A stretch of 11,812 nt of DNA from Paracoccaceae bacterium (GCA_011525185.1 WTIQ01000114.1:1-11812), one strand, 5' to 3'; shown: positions 1 through 7,816, numbered from the stretch's first letter. Notes: generated by a model not told the origin, from the sequence alone. Translations and numbers: made by a program.

Positions 1-103
1 CCTTCACAGTCAGTGTCAAATTGTCCAAAACGTGAATTTGGCTTTCTCTTCCTCTGTTATAACTTTTGCTTAGACTGCGTAGTTCAAGGAGGGAGTTATT
101 CAT
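1..103 (-). CDS. lolD: LolD, lipoprotein-release ABC ATPase, N-terminus only
   Basis: Partial gene running off the left edge; 34 codons are visible. Reading the minus strand from ATG at 103-101 gives MNNSLLELRSLSKSYNRGRE and continues with VLDNLTLTVK. This matches the first two strands of an ABC ATPase of the LolD type: the K-x-Y-x-R-G segment and then 'hLDNLTLTV' lie just before the Walker A loop, which is outside the window. LolD powers release of outer-membrane lipoproteins from the inner membrane to the carrier LolA. Its ATG lies inside the end of the upstream permease gene (ATGAATAA, 8-bp overlap), so the two are probably translationally coupled. A GAGG stretch lies about ten bases upstream of the ATG. 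The Walker and signature motifs cannot be checked here, so the call rests on the N-terminal pattern plus the adjacent Lol permease. Confidence 0.85.
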   Translation of the reverse strand, partial: MNNSLLELRSLSKSYNRGRESQIHVLDNLTLTVK

Positions 104-1382
104 ATCTCAATGCCTCAACTGGATTGAGACGCGCAGCGCGGCGCGCGGGGAAGATGGTGACAAGGAAGCTTAGAAACAGCGAGAGCGTAACCGCAAAAAC
201 AACGTCCCCTAAACGCAATTCAGCGGGTATGGAATAAATACCGCGAATTGAGGGGTCCCAAACATCCCCCCCTGAAATAACATTTACAAAGGCGAAAATG
301 GGATCAACATAAATCGCAAAGAGACAGCCCAAAATCGTTCCAGCGGCTGTTCCTATGATGCCCGTGAATGCCCCGCAGATAAAAAAGACACGCAAAACAG
401 ACCCCTCACTGAGACCCATTGTGCGCAAAATACCGATATCGCGCACTTTATTTTTTACCAACATAATCAAGCCAGAGACAATATTCATCGTCGCAACCAA
501 GATCAGAATACCCATGATAATAAGCATTACATTATCTTCGATTTCTAAAGCACGGAGATAGTTGCCCGAGGCATCTTTCCACGTCCAAAGCTGAGCACGC
601 GTTCCAGCAGCCGCGAATAGAGCTTCGCTAAAGCTTTCGATCGCTTCTGGATTGTCGACCATTACTTCGATTTCATCTGCGGCATCTTCGCGATTGAAAT
701 AGGATTGTGCTTCTGCAAACGGCATATAGACACGGGTTTTGTCTATGTCATATCGTCCAGCCGTGAAGATATAAGTCACTGTATAGGATTTGACCCTTGG
801 GCTCGTCCCGAATGCAGTCTTGAGGCCATCTGGTGAAATGAGTTTTACAGTGTCGCCAATCGTTGCATTCAGTGCTCGTGCAACACCTGAACCAATTGCA
901 ATCCCTTGAGTATAATTTGATATATCTCCCAACGCACGTTCTGGATTTGCGATGCTTGGTAAGCTGAGGAGATTTTCCTCTGATAACCCCAAGACCTGTA
1001 CCCCAGCTCGATTCCCGCCATAGCTGATCATTACTTGGCTTTTAATCAGTGGCGCAGCGCGAGTGACGCCTGATATGACCTCAATCGCTTTTGCCATTTC
1101 ACTATAGTTATAAATTTTACGATCCATACGCCCAAAATCATTGGTTGTGGGAACCTGATACACCGTGACATGGGCGTTTGCCCCGAGAATGGTGCCAACA
1201 AACTCGGTTCTAAATCCCGTTCTCACAGCTAAGGTTGCAATCAGAGCAAAGACAGCAAGGGTTATTCCGATGAAACTGATCCAAGTCATCACGCTGACGC
1301 CACCATCTGCACGCCTTGCACGCAGATAGCGCCAAGCAATCATCCATTCAAAAGATGAAAACGGAGTTGTTTTTCGAGACAC
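96..1382 (-). CDS. lolC: Lipoprotein-releasing system transmembrane protein (LolC/LolE family)
   Basis: Inner-membrane permease of the Lol system that extracts outer-membrane lipoproteins for transfer to LolA. The protein has 428 residues, normal for the family. A membrane segment at about 30-53 follows the typical 'FEWMIAWRYLRARR' start. A large periplasmic domain covers about 55-280. The FtsX-like domain has three further membrane segments (about 285-308, 330-358 and 393-411). The cytoplasmic coupling region reads 'VRDIGILRTMG' (313-323), and the end is the family's FPARRAARLNPVEALRYE. Translation starts at GTG (1382-1380), with AGGA six bases upstream. lolD overlaps its end. Many alphaproteobacteria carry one LolC/E-type permease rather than a pair, so it may act as a homodimer; that is inference, and LolE would be an equally good name. 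proS, the usual roseobacter neighbour as I recall it, is not upstream. Confidence 0.93.
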   Translation of the reverse strand: MSRKTTPFSSFEWMIAWRYLRARRADGGVSVMTWISFIGITLAVFALIATLAVRTGFRTEFVGTILGANAHVTVYQVPTTNDFGRMDRKIYNYSEMAKAIEVISGVTRAAPLIKSQVMISYGGNRAGVQVLGLSEENLLSLPSIANPERALGDISNYTQGIAIGSGVARALNATIGDTVKLISPDGLKTAFGTSPRVKSYTVTYIFTAGRYDIDKTRVYMPFAEAQSYFNREDAADEIEVMVDNPEAIESFSEALFAAAGTRAQLWTWKDASGNYLRALEIEDNVMLIIMGILILVATMNIVSGLIMLVKNKVRDIGILRTMGLSEGSVLRVFFICGAFTGIIGTAAGTILGCLFAIYVDPIFAFVNVISGGDVWDPSIRGIYSIPAELRLGDVVFAVTLSLFLSFLVTIFPARRAARLNPVEALRYE

Positions 1383-1693
1383 AACGAATCCTGTTTGTTT
1401 GTCCTTAAGTGAGACTCTACACTCCAGAGGTCAAGTCAAAACGCAAATAGAGTTCAGGCAAATTATTGCCATTGCGAAGCTTGGGCATGGGAGTAAGCCC
1501 TGAAAAAATTCTGGGAATAATGTTTAAGTCCTTCGCTGCTTTTGGATGTGCGAGGCATTTGTCTTTCAAATATCTCCGCGTTGAATGCTTTTGCGGTAAA
1601 TTAGAATAATAAAACGCGATCGTTCTATTCACGTTTCTTCGTTTAAGGTGTCTGCAAAGCTTCTTGCATGCGGGACGAAATTCATTTTTAGTC
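1383..1693. other. Divergent intergenic region, no gene seen
   Basis: About 310 bp separate the start of the Lol permease (minus) from the HisC-like gene (plus). No open frame here resembles a protein. A weak plus-strand promoter candidate is TTGAAT (1581-1586) with AATAAT (1605-1610), spacing 18. It would give a leader of roughly 80 bases for the aminotransferase. On the minus strand, TTGACTTGACC (complement of about 1430-1440) offers -35-like hexamers for the lol genes, but no good -10 follows. The stretch is AT-richer than its flanks. I see no strong hairpin with a T-run, no tRNA and no repeat. Confidence 0.5.
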
Positions 1694-2815
1694 ATGTCCA
1701 TGACTGAGATACGATACACCAAATTGTTAGAGACATTGCCTGCAACGGTTCCCTTTGTGGGTCCAGAAACGCAGGAACGGGCACGCGGCGAGATTTTTTC
1801 AGCGCGCCTTGGAGCAAATGAAAGTGTCTTTGGGCCGTCACCCAAAGCGATTGCAGCAATGGTTCAGTCTGCCTCTGATATTTGGAAATATGGCGATCCA
1901 ACAAGTCATGACTTGCGCAATGCCTTATCAGCACGTTTGGGTGTTTGCAGTGAGAATATCGTAATTGGTGAGGGCATTGATGGTTTACTGGGGTATCTGG
2001 CGCGCATGCTTGTTGAGGAGGGCGATACGGTAGTTACCTCTGATGGCGCTTATCCAACGTTCAATTATCATGTGGCGGGCTTTGGTGGTCGGCTCATAAA
2101 AGTGCCCTACAAGCAAGACCATGAGGACCTCGATGCTCTGCTACAGGCGGTAAAAGAGCATGATGCAAAGCTTGTTTATCTCGCCAATCCCGATAATCCG
2201 ATGGGGACATATCATGATGCAACAGCGATTGAAGCCTTTATAGAGGCACTGCCTAAAACTTGTCTTCTTGCCTTTGATGAAGCCTATGTTGAGTTTGCGC
2301 CAGAAGAAGCATCGCCAAAGAGTGACAAAATTTGGCCCAATGTTGTGCGCTTTCGCACCTTTTCCAAAGGATATGGAATGGCAGGGGCACGTGTTGGGTA
2401 TGCCTTTGCTCCCAGAGATATCATTCGTGAATTTGAAAAAATACGAAATCATTTTGGAATGAACCGCGCAGCTCAGGCGGGGGCGCTCGCAGCGCTGGAG
2501 GATAACGAATGGTTGCATGCCGTGCGCAAAAATGTCTCCAAGGCGCGGGACCGTATCGGAGAAATTGCCCGTAACAATGGTCTCGACGTGATCTCATCGG
2601 CAACAAATTTTGTAACGATTGATTGTGGTCGAGAGGGGGCCTTTGCCAAGGCGGTCTTGGATCAGCTCATCAGTCACGGGATTTTTGTCCGTATGCCCTT
2701 TGTTGCCCCGCAAAATCGCTGCATCCGCGTGAGCGTTGGTACAGAAAAAGATCTCGACCTCTTTGAAACGGTTCTCCCCCAAGCGCTTGCCACGGCTCGA
2801 TCAGAGCAGGGCTGA
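1694..2815 (+). CDS. PLP-dependent aminotransferase, HisC-like (class I/II)
   Basis: Fold-type I aminotransferase of the histidinol-phosphate aminotransferase group (COG0079-like), about 373 residues. Family marks in order: the N-terminal substrate-loop pattern 'LGANESVFGPSP', the NPDNPMG segment (equivalent to NPxNP, binding PLP), FDEAYVEF with the aspartate that contacts the pyridine nitrogen, the Schiff-base lysine in RTFSKGYGMAG (Lys225 counted from 1694), and RVSVGT with the carboxylate-binding arginine near the end. Either ATG (1694 or 1700) could be the start. Neither has a Shine-Dalgarno sequence, and an earlier in-frame TTG at 1664 would add an unconserved-looking stretch. The amino donor cannot be read from sequence. 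It is not in a his operon, so a broader amino/keto-acid role is as likely as histidine synthesis. It converges on the next gene. Confidence 0.9.
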   Translation: MSMTEIRYTKLLETLPATVPFVGPETQERARGEIFSARLGANESVFGPSPKAIAAMVQSASDIWKYGDPTSHDLRNALSARLGVCSENIVIGEGIDGLLGYLARMLVEEGDTVVTSDGAYPTFNYHVAGFGGRLIKVPYKQDHEDLDALLQAVKEHDAKLVYLANPDNPMGTYHDATAIEAFIEALPKTCLLAFDEAYVEFAPEEASPKSDKIWPNVVRFRTFSKGYGMAGARVGYAFAPRDIIREFEKIRNHFGMNRAAQAGALAALEDNEWLHAVRKNVSKARDRIGEIARNNGLDVISSATNFVTIDCGREGAFAKAVLDQLISHGIFVRMPFVAPQNRCIRVSVGTEKDLDLFETVLPQALATARSEQG

Positions 2816-4006
2816 GGCGATTTTAACAGCGGCGGCTTCACTCGCACCCGCGCCATGTTTGATGCCAAGGGATTTCAAACCTGCATCAATTGTTCCGATA
2901 AGACCCATAATCGTATGGGCGTTCACGTGGCCCATATGACCGATGCGGAAAAAACCGTCTGCATTCGGATCATCCTCTGAGTTCATTCCAAGACCGATGC
3001 CAAGCGTGAGACCCGCGTTGTGCTCTGTCCAGCGGCGCAATCGTGTTGCATCGGGCTTATTCAACGACAGCGCGGTAACGGCACAGCTTCGGTGCGCAGG
3101 ATCTGTGATATTCATACGCATCGTGCCTCCATCACTGCCCCAGCAGTCAATAGCCGCCCAAAGAGCTTCCGCAAGACTGCGATGACGTGCAAAGACATTG
3201 TTTAGGCCCTCTGCCTTTATCATGTCCAAAGCCTGTCTGAGGCCATAGATATGATGCGTCGGCGCTGTACCACAGAAATATTGGTAATACCCTTCGGGTT
3301 CGATACGAGGGAGCCAATCCCAATAGGAGCTGACGCGGCTCAGTGTTTTTTGTGCCTCTTTCGCCTTGTCACTGAAATAGACAAACGAAAGCCCCGCAGG
3401 GACCATTAAACCCTTTTGGCACCCTGCAACCATGACATCAACGCCCCATGCGTCCATCTGAAAATCGTCACACCCGAGCGAGGCAATACAATCTGCTGCG
3501 AGAACGGCGGGATGGTTACAGGCGTCCAGAGCTGCCCGCACAGAAGCCACATCATTTTTGACAGACGTGGATGTGTCCACATGCGTTGTTAGGACAGCCT
3601 TAATTTTGTGATCTTTATCTCGGCGTAAGGCCTCTTCGATACGCCCGGCCTCCAGCGGTGCCTTCAGTCCAAAATCGATGATTTCGGTTTGCAGGCCCAA
3701 GCGGTCCGCCATTTCTGCCCAGCCATGCCCAAAGCGTCCTGTTGCGATGATCAGAAGGGTATCGCCAGCCTCTGCCATGTTTGCCAGCGCGGCTTCCCAT
3801 GCGCCGTGACCATTGGCGATGTAGATCGCCACATTCTGTGTGGTCTGTGCAACATACTTCAAATCGGGGAAAAGACTTTCAGTGGTTTCAATGAGTTCTC
3901 CCTCATAAATATTGGGAGAAGCGCGGTGCATTGTTTGAAGCACTTCGTCGGGAATTACGGAGGGGCCAGGAATGGCCAAATAGGATCTTCCAAATCTGAG
4001 CGACAT
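2801..4006 (-). CDS. Class V aminotransferase, alanine/serine/ureidoglycine-glyoxylate type
   Basis: PLP enzyme of the alanine-glyoxylate/serine-glyoxylate aminotransferase family, 401 residues, normal length. It opens with the family's 'AIPGPSVIPDEVLQTMHR' and continues with the phosphate-binding loop 'NGHGAWEAAL' (65-74). 'THVDTSTSVKND' (141-152) precedes the PLP-contacting Asp172 in 'AADCIASLG'. The Schiff-base lysine is Lys198 in 'GCQKGLMVPAG'. 'FCGTAPTHHIYGLRQAL' and a C-terminal 'FRIGHMGHVN' are also typical. The start has a strong AAGGAG eight bases upstream. Such enzymes transfer an amino group to glyoxylate, with alanine, serine, aspartate or ureidoglycine as donor; the donor here is not determinable. 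Its last 15 bases overlap the end of the convergent HisC-like gene. The Ldh2 gene nearby would fit glyoxylate or ureidoglycolate chemistry, which is inference only. Confidence 0.88.
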   Translation of the reverse strand: MSLRFGRSYLAIPGPSVIPDEVLQTMHRASPNIYEGELIETTESLFPDLKYVAQTTQNVAIYIANGHGAWEAALANMAEAGDTLLIIATGRFGHGWAEMADRLGLQTEIIDFGLKAPLEAGRIEEALRRDKDHKIKAVLTTHVDTSTSVKNDVASVRAALDACNHPAVLAADCIASLGCDDFQMDAWGVDVMVAGCQKGLMVPAGLSFVYFSDKAKEAQKTLSRVSSYWDWLPRIEPEGYYQYFCGTAPTHHIYGLRQALDMIKAEGLNNVFARHRSLAEALWAAIDCWGSDGGTMRMNITDPAHRSCAVTALSLNKPDATRLRRWTEHNAGLTLGIGLGMNSEDDPNADGFFRIGHMGHVNAHTIMGLIGTIDAGLKSLGIKHGAGASEAAAVKIASALL

Positions 4007-4031
4007 GACAAAATCTCCTTACTATCGCGCC

Positions 4032-4059
4032 AACCTATTCTTTTTCATCGCAAGGTCAA
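4032..4059 (-). promoter_or_regulatory. Candidate sigma-70 promoter for the class V aminotransferase
   Basis: On the minus strand a TTGACC (4059-4054) is followed after 16 bases by TAGGTT (4037-4032). The predicted transcription start near 4025 would leave a leader of about 20 bases containing the AAGGAG ribosome site. The geometry is good, but the -10 is imperfect. Confidence 0.4.
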
Positions 4060-4128
4060 TCACACAAGACGCCTTGTCAGGCGAAATCAGACCCTCTAAA
4101 CGAGAAGTTCAATTCATCGGGCAGGTCC

Positions 4129-4863
4129 ATGTTCAGAAAACTCTACAATCGGCTTGAGGCTTGGGATAGCCAACTGCGACGCTCTTTTGGCAAAGATCTC
4201 GAAACACCATCAGGACGGTTTTGGGCGCGCGTTCATTACCATGCGTTCGACCATGCCTTTTTGCGCGTTTTCTGGACCAATTACAAAGAAATTGCGCCCA
4301 GTGTCTTTCGCTCAAATCAGCCCACAGAAGCGCGTTTTAAGCGCTATCATAAACGGGGGCTGAAGTCGGTTTTGAACCTGCGGGGTAAGGATGAGTTTTC
4401 CTTTTATCTCTATGAGGAAAACATATGCAAAGCTTTGGGCATGTCTTTGACCAGTTACAAGTTAAACGCACGCTATGCGCCTGGGATACAAGATATTATC
4501 AACATCATTGATCTTCTTGGAACGCTCGAAAAGCCGTTTTTATTTCATTGCAAATCAGGTGCGGATCGTGCGGGCTTGGTCTCCGCACTTTATGCGATGC
4601 ACTTTTTAGGGCAATCGCCGAAAGACGCGCTAAAACAACTCACCTTTCGTCATGTGCATCTCGATTTCACAGCCACAGGTGTTCTTGACTATTTCATGTG
4701 GGCCTATGAAGCACGGATTGAAGAGAGTGATATTTCCTTTCTCGATTGGGTGAAAACAGAATATGATCCAGAGACATTGCAGTCCTGCTTTAACGCCCGC
4801 AAACCCGTCGATGAGGCGCTTGTCCTCATGAAAACCAAAGTCCAAGAGTGTGCTAAGACCTGA
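4129..4863 (+). CDS. Tyrosine/dual-specificity phosphatase-like protein
   Basis: 244-residue protein with the cysteine-phosphatase signature HC-x5-R: His140-Cys141 through Arg147 in 'FHCKSGADRAGL'. Cys141 would be the nucleophile and Arg147 the phosphate binder. Upstream, 'SVFRSNQPTEARFKRYHKRGLKSVLNLRG' (58-86) is the usual front half of bacterial COG2365-type phosphatases, in which a surface-exposed 'Q' region and 'hLNLRG' strand precede the P-loop. There is no signal peptide or membrane segment, so it is probably cytoplasmic. The substrate is unknown; relatives act on phosphoproteins, phosphoinositides or other phosphate esters. The start at ATG 4129 has only a poor AGG close by. It leads a two-gene unit with the Ldh2 gene, 12 bases away, transcribed divergently from the class V aminotransferase. 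The C-terminal 80 residues are not assigned. Confidence 0.85.
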   Translation: MFRKLYNRLEAWDSQLRRSFGKDLETPSGRFWARVHYHAFDHAFLRVFWTNYKEIAPSVFRSNQPTEARFKRYHKRGLKSVLNLRGKDEFSFYLYEENICKALGMSLTSYKLNARYAPGIQDIINIIDLLGTLEKPFLFHCKSGADRAGLVSALYAMHFLGQSPKDALKQLTFRHVHLDFTATGVLDYFMWAYEARIEESDISFLDWVKTEYDPETLQSCFNARKPVDEALVLMKTKVQECAKT

Positions 4864-4875
4864 AAGGGGCCAAGA

Positions 4876-5850
4876 ATGGTTCATGTTGCAATCTCCGATA
4901 TTTTTGAGACCAGCCAAAAGGCATTAGAAAAGCATGGCGCAAAAGCATGGATCGCAGCCCATGTTGCGGATGCTGTGGCGAAATCTGAAAGCGTGGGCAA
5001 TCGGATTTGTGGGCTTTATTATTTGGAAAGCTACTGCCTCCAATTACAAAGCGGTCGTGTCAACGGTGATGTTGAGCCATTGGTGACGCAGCCCCGTGAG
5101 GCGCTTGTTCATGTAGATTCCCGATATGGATTTGCACAGCCCGCCTTTGCGCGGGGATTGCCCTTGGCGATTGAAACAGCACAAAAATTGGGCGTCTCAA
5201 CCTTGTCCATCAGTCATGCGCACACCTGTACTTCGCTCGGTTATTTTACCGAGCAGATTGCAAGAGGGGGATGCATTGGGTTTGGTCTGACCAACGCTTC
5301 GCCGATTGTGGCAGCACCTGGCGGAAAGACACGGATCATAGGGACCAACCCGATTGCCTTTTCTGTTCCCGATGAAAATGGCGGGATTGCCATGCAATTT
5401 GACCAATCTACCACCACAGTGGCGTTGGGCAAAATAACAATGGCCAAAGCGGCGGGTGAGAGCATTCCCGAAGGCTGGGCCATCGATAAAGAGGGCAATC
5501 CGACAACCGATCCCGACGCCGCATTGCAAGGCTCGCTTGTGTCGATGGGGGGATATAAGGGATGGGGGTTTGGCCTTATGGCCGAGCTCTTGGCGGCAGG
5601 TATGACGGGGGGCGTTGTCTCACGCGATGTGAAACCGCTTAAGGCCCCTGAGGGACCGCCGCATGATTTGGGACAGTACTATGTGATTATAGACCCCCAA
5701 GCGGGTGAAGCCTTTTACGAACGCATGTCACAAATTGTGGAAGCTGTCGCACTGGACCAAGGAACCCGCATACCGGGCCGCGATAAAAAGCCCATTGAGG
5801 CTGTTGAGGTTCCAGAGGTGTTGTGGAGTACGGTGCAGCAACTTGCCTAA
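4876..5850 (+). CDS. Ldh2/MDH2-family NAD(P)H-dependent oxidoreductase
   Basis: 324-residue member of the malate/L-lactate dehydrogenase family 2 (COG2055). These enzymes are unrelated to classical Rossmann dehydrogenases and reduce 2-keto acids or cyclic imines. Visible family blocks: 'ESVGNRICGLYYLESYCLQLQSGRV' (38-62), 'DSRYGFAQPA' (81-90), the histidine of 'SHAHTCTSLGYFTEQIA' (113-129), 'GFGLTNASPIVAAPGG' (135-150), the nucleotide-binding 'IGTNPIAFSVP' (155-165) and 'GGYKGWGFGLMAELL' (225-239). Members include malate, sulfolactate and ureidoglycolate dehydrogenases and delta1-piperideine-2-carboxylate reductase; the substrate here is not decidable. AAGGGG six bases before the ATG supports the start. 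It follows the phosphatase gene by 12 bases, so the two are probably co-transcribed. Confidence 0.9.
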   Translation: MVHVAISDIFETSQKALEKHGAKAWIAAHVADAVAKSESVGNRICGLYYLESYCLQLQSGRVNGDVEPLVTQPREALVHVDSRYGFAQPAFARGLPLAIETAQKLGVSTLSISHAHTCTSLGYFTEQIARGGCIGFGLTNASPIVAAPGGKTRIIGTNPIAFSVPDENGGIAMQFDQSTTTVALGKITMAKAAGESIPEGWAIDKEGNPTTDPDAALQGSLVSMGGYKGWGFGLMAELLAAGMTGGVVSRDVKPLKAPEGPPHDLGQYYVIIDPQAGEAFYERMSQIVEAVALDQGTRIPGRDKKPIEAVEVPEVLWSTVQQLA

Positions 5851-6146
5851 ACGAGGCGCTGTGTCTGTTTCAAAAATGTAAGTGCCTATGTTCAGCCAAA
5901 GTGGGTAACCCTAGATATGCATAAGGATTTGAGCGAGATTTTTGGTGGCGCAAGACTTTGCATAACACCGTTTACGTGAAGAAATAAGGCCAGCGCCTGC
6001 CTCGGCAGGCGCGTTCACTGTCTCAACTTTTTGAAATATAGGGATATTGCGGGGACTTTTCAAAGGTTTCATCAACGCATGCGCGCGCCTACCCAGGCAG
6101 CCGCGGCCCTCATTTCTAATTAAGAGTGCTTTATGCAAAAGCCTTT
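5851..6146. other. Gene-free stretch between Ldh2 and imuB 3' ends
   Basis: Nearly 300 bp between two converging genes without a gene I recognise. It contains a perfect inverted repeat (5993-6012). On the plus strand, one frame gives a 20-codon ORF from ATG 5917 (MHKDLSEIFGGARLCITPFT), a TGA at 5977, and then 45 open codons in the same frame ending in TAA at 6115. On the minus strand an 87-codon frame spans the same bases. None resembles a known family. dnaE2 would be expected downstream of imuB on the minus strand, but no trace of its N-terminus is visible. The stretch could be a dispersed intergenic repeat or a decayed gene. Confidence 0.45.
5993..6012. repeat. Perfect 9-bp inverted repeat, GC-rich hairpin
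   Basis: GCGCCTGCC-TC-GGCAGGCGC reads the same on both strands and would fold into an 8-bp GC-rich stem with a CTCG loop in RNA (GAGG-side loop on the other strand). It lies about 140 bases after the Ldh2 stop and 135 bases after the imuB stop. No T-run follows directly on either strand: on the plus strand the first T-rich stretch begins about 15 bases later. It is therefore a doubtful intrinsic terminator, but it could be a bidirectional 3'-end stabiliser or part of a dispersed repeat. Confidence 0.6.
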
Positions 6147-7802
6147 TTAAACAAAACGCCCCTGACAAAACCACCCTGCACCGAGAGCAGCCCCATGCGC
6201 ATAAAAGAGCCAGAGGAGATCGCCTTCATGGCAGGTCACTTGCCAATAATCACGCACGCCACTGCGCCAGTTGGGATCATCAAGCCACCATTCTGGGGCA
6301 ATGCGTTCTGGTCCTTGGGCGTGCTTCGTGGTTAAGATGCGCCCTCTCCATTTAAACTCGCGCGGCACTCTGCGTCCTTCCTCTGTGTGAACGATTTCGG
6401 GATGCCACAAAAGCGGTGGTCGCTTTTGTGCTGCCTTGGGCCAATCGGGAGCAGGGTCTGACCAAGCGGCCGCAAGGATTTTGAACCCTTTTTCTGGAAT
6501 ATGGCTGTCAGCGGGGTGATAGCGCGTGATCTGCTCAAGCCCGATGCGTCCACCAATGCGCCCTATTAAATCGTCCAAAGCGGCGCTGGGCTCTGGGGTT
6601 TGGCGCAGCTCTTGATTTAGGGCCATTTGCCCTTTGGCTTGGGTGGCGTGAATAGCTTCGGTCTCAAGGGCTTCAAGACGCATCATATCGATCCCAAAGC
6701 CCGCCTCTATCTCCTCTACCTTGATAAGAAGCACAGGGAGTAAACGCTCTGGGTTATCGCTGGGCTTGGCCAGTCCTGCGGTGATGGCGCTCATGGTACC
6801 CTCGGTGTGAAAGCACTGCAACATAAGGCGGCGTGCGCCCTGACCTTGGTCTTTCAAATGCGTGCAGAGCCGTTGGGAGAGACGCTCAATTGCGGTGCAG
6901 ATGTCCTCACGCAGGCCAATGGGGTCAGGAAAACTCAGCCGTACTCCAAAATGCGGTATAGCTTTGAGAGGGGAAATGGGTTCGGGTTGGCTGCCAAGCG
7001 CTTTGTCAAGATGTTCGACAAGGGTTTTGCCAAACCGTCGCGCGAGAGCCGCGCGGGGTTGACCTGTGAGATCTCCAATATGACGCAGGCCCAAGCGGCT
7101 CAGAGTGTCCACAATGCTGGCCTCAAGGCGTAAACTCGCAACGGGAAGGGATTTGATAGCACTATGTGTTTTGCCAGGTGCTGCGATATTGTTTTGTGAT
7201 GCTCCGCGTGCCATGTGACGCGGTGCGGCGCCCCCCCGTTCCCAATGGCGCCGTTTGACCGCACGCGCCCGTGTGGCGCGGGCCTCTTGGTCAATAGCGT
7301 CTCCTGAATGGAGGGGCGTGGCACTCTGCGCCACATAACGTGCTAAGGCCCAAGCCGCCCCTGCGGTATCGGCAAGCCCCGTTTGCACAGAGATGCCAAG
7401 ATCACGGGTTTCACTTTCGATATGCTCAAGGAGGGCCTCTTCGCCCCCAAAAAGATGCGAACAGCCTGTGATATCCAGCAATAAACTATCGGGGGGTTCG
7501 AGACTAATCCAAGGGGTAAATTTCCCGCTCCATCGCGCAAGGCCACGTAAAAAGAGCGCTTCGGCCTGTTCGTTTTGCAGGCGCGTCACCAAATTTGGGC
7601 AAATGGCCTGTGCATCTCTGATCGGTTGATCCCTATATAATCCCGCAGCGCTGGCTTCTTGCGACAGAGAGGAGAGCACCTGCATCTGACCCAAATCTTT
7701 GACCACAGCAAAGGGTCCGACCTCTCTCATGCGACCCTGTCGCAGAAGACGTTCGGCCCCAAGTCGGGGAAACCAGAGAGAGAGGATACGGCGGTTTGGC
7801 AT
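6147..7802 (-). CDS. imuB: ImuB, catalytically inactive Y-family polymerase homolog
   Basis: 551-residue SOS mutagenesis protein. ImuB normally links ImuA and the beta clamp to the error-prone polymerase DnaE2. The N-terminus 'RRILSLWFPRLGAERLLR' sits where active Y-family polymerases have their first metal-binding aspartate, which is absent. 'DSLLLDITGCSHLFGGEEALL' (105-125) replaces the catalytic S-I-D-E segment. A helix-hairpin-helix region follows at about 231-258 ('LSRLGLRHIGDLTGQPRAALARRFG'), then a little-finger-like region. The C-terminal ImuB domain has 'GPERIAPEWW' and 'RDYWQVTCHEGDLLWLFY'. Residues 168-200 form an arginine-rich, probably disordered insert. The start is ATG 7802 with no Shine-Dalgarno. 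A LexA box lies 14 bases upstream. imuA should precede it and dnaE2 should follow, but neither is present here. The frame is intact from end to end. Confidence 0.9.
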   Translation of the reverse strand: MPNRRILSLWFPRLGAERLLRQGRMREVGPFAVVKDLGQMQVLSSLSQEASAAGLYRDQPIRDAQAICPNLVTRLQNEQAEALFLRGLARWSGKFTPWISLEPPDSLLLDITGCSHLFGGEEALLEHIESETRDLGISVQTGLADTAGAAWALARYVAQSATPLHSGDAIDQEARATRARAVKRRHWERGGAAPRHMARGASQNNIAAPGKTHSAIKSLPVASLRLEASIVDTLSRLGLRHIGDLTGQPRAALARRFGKTLVEHLDKALGSQPEPISPLKAIPHFGVRLSFPDPIGLREDICTAIERLSQRLCTHLKDQGQGARRLMLQCFHTEGTMSAITAGLAKPSDNPERLLPVLLIKVEEIEAGFGIDMMRLEALETEAIHATQAKGQMALNQELRQTPEPSAALDDLIGRIGGRIGLEQITRYHPADSHIPEKGFKILAAAWSDPAPDWPKAAQKRPPLLWHPEIVHTEEGRRVPREFKWRGRILTTKHAQGPERIAPEWWLDDPNWRSGVRDYWQVTCHEGDLLWLFYAHGAALGAGWFCQGRFV

Positions 7803-7816
7803 GAGTCACATTTTTT

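Noticed and set aside
1207..1222. Second LexA-like GTTC pair inside the Lol permease gene
   Set aside because: The spacing is eight bases rather than seven, and it lies deep within coding sequence.
1664..1693. TTG at 1664 as the HisC-like start
   Set aside because: It adds ten residues that do not look like the family's N-terminus and has no ribosome site. The ATGs at 1694 and 1700 fit better.
1417..1845. 142-codon minus-strand frame in the divergent intergenic region
   Set aside because: It runs antisense into the well-supported HisC-like gene, has no ribosome site, and its sequence resembles no protein family.
3689..4099. 136-codon plus-strand frame opposite the class V aminotransferase
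   Set aside because: It is antisense to a gene with complete family motifs and is a shadow of its codon pattern.
5993..6012. Hairpin as a Rho-independent terminator
   Set aside because: The stem is strong, but no T-run follows directly on either strand, so it is listed as an inverted repeat only.
5911..6174. 87-codon minus-strand frame after imuB
   Set aside because: It begins at a GTG inside the imuB end, spans the palindrome, and shows no family features. It is reported only as part of an unexplained stretch.
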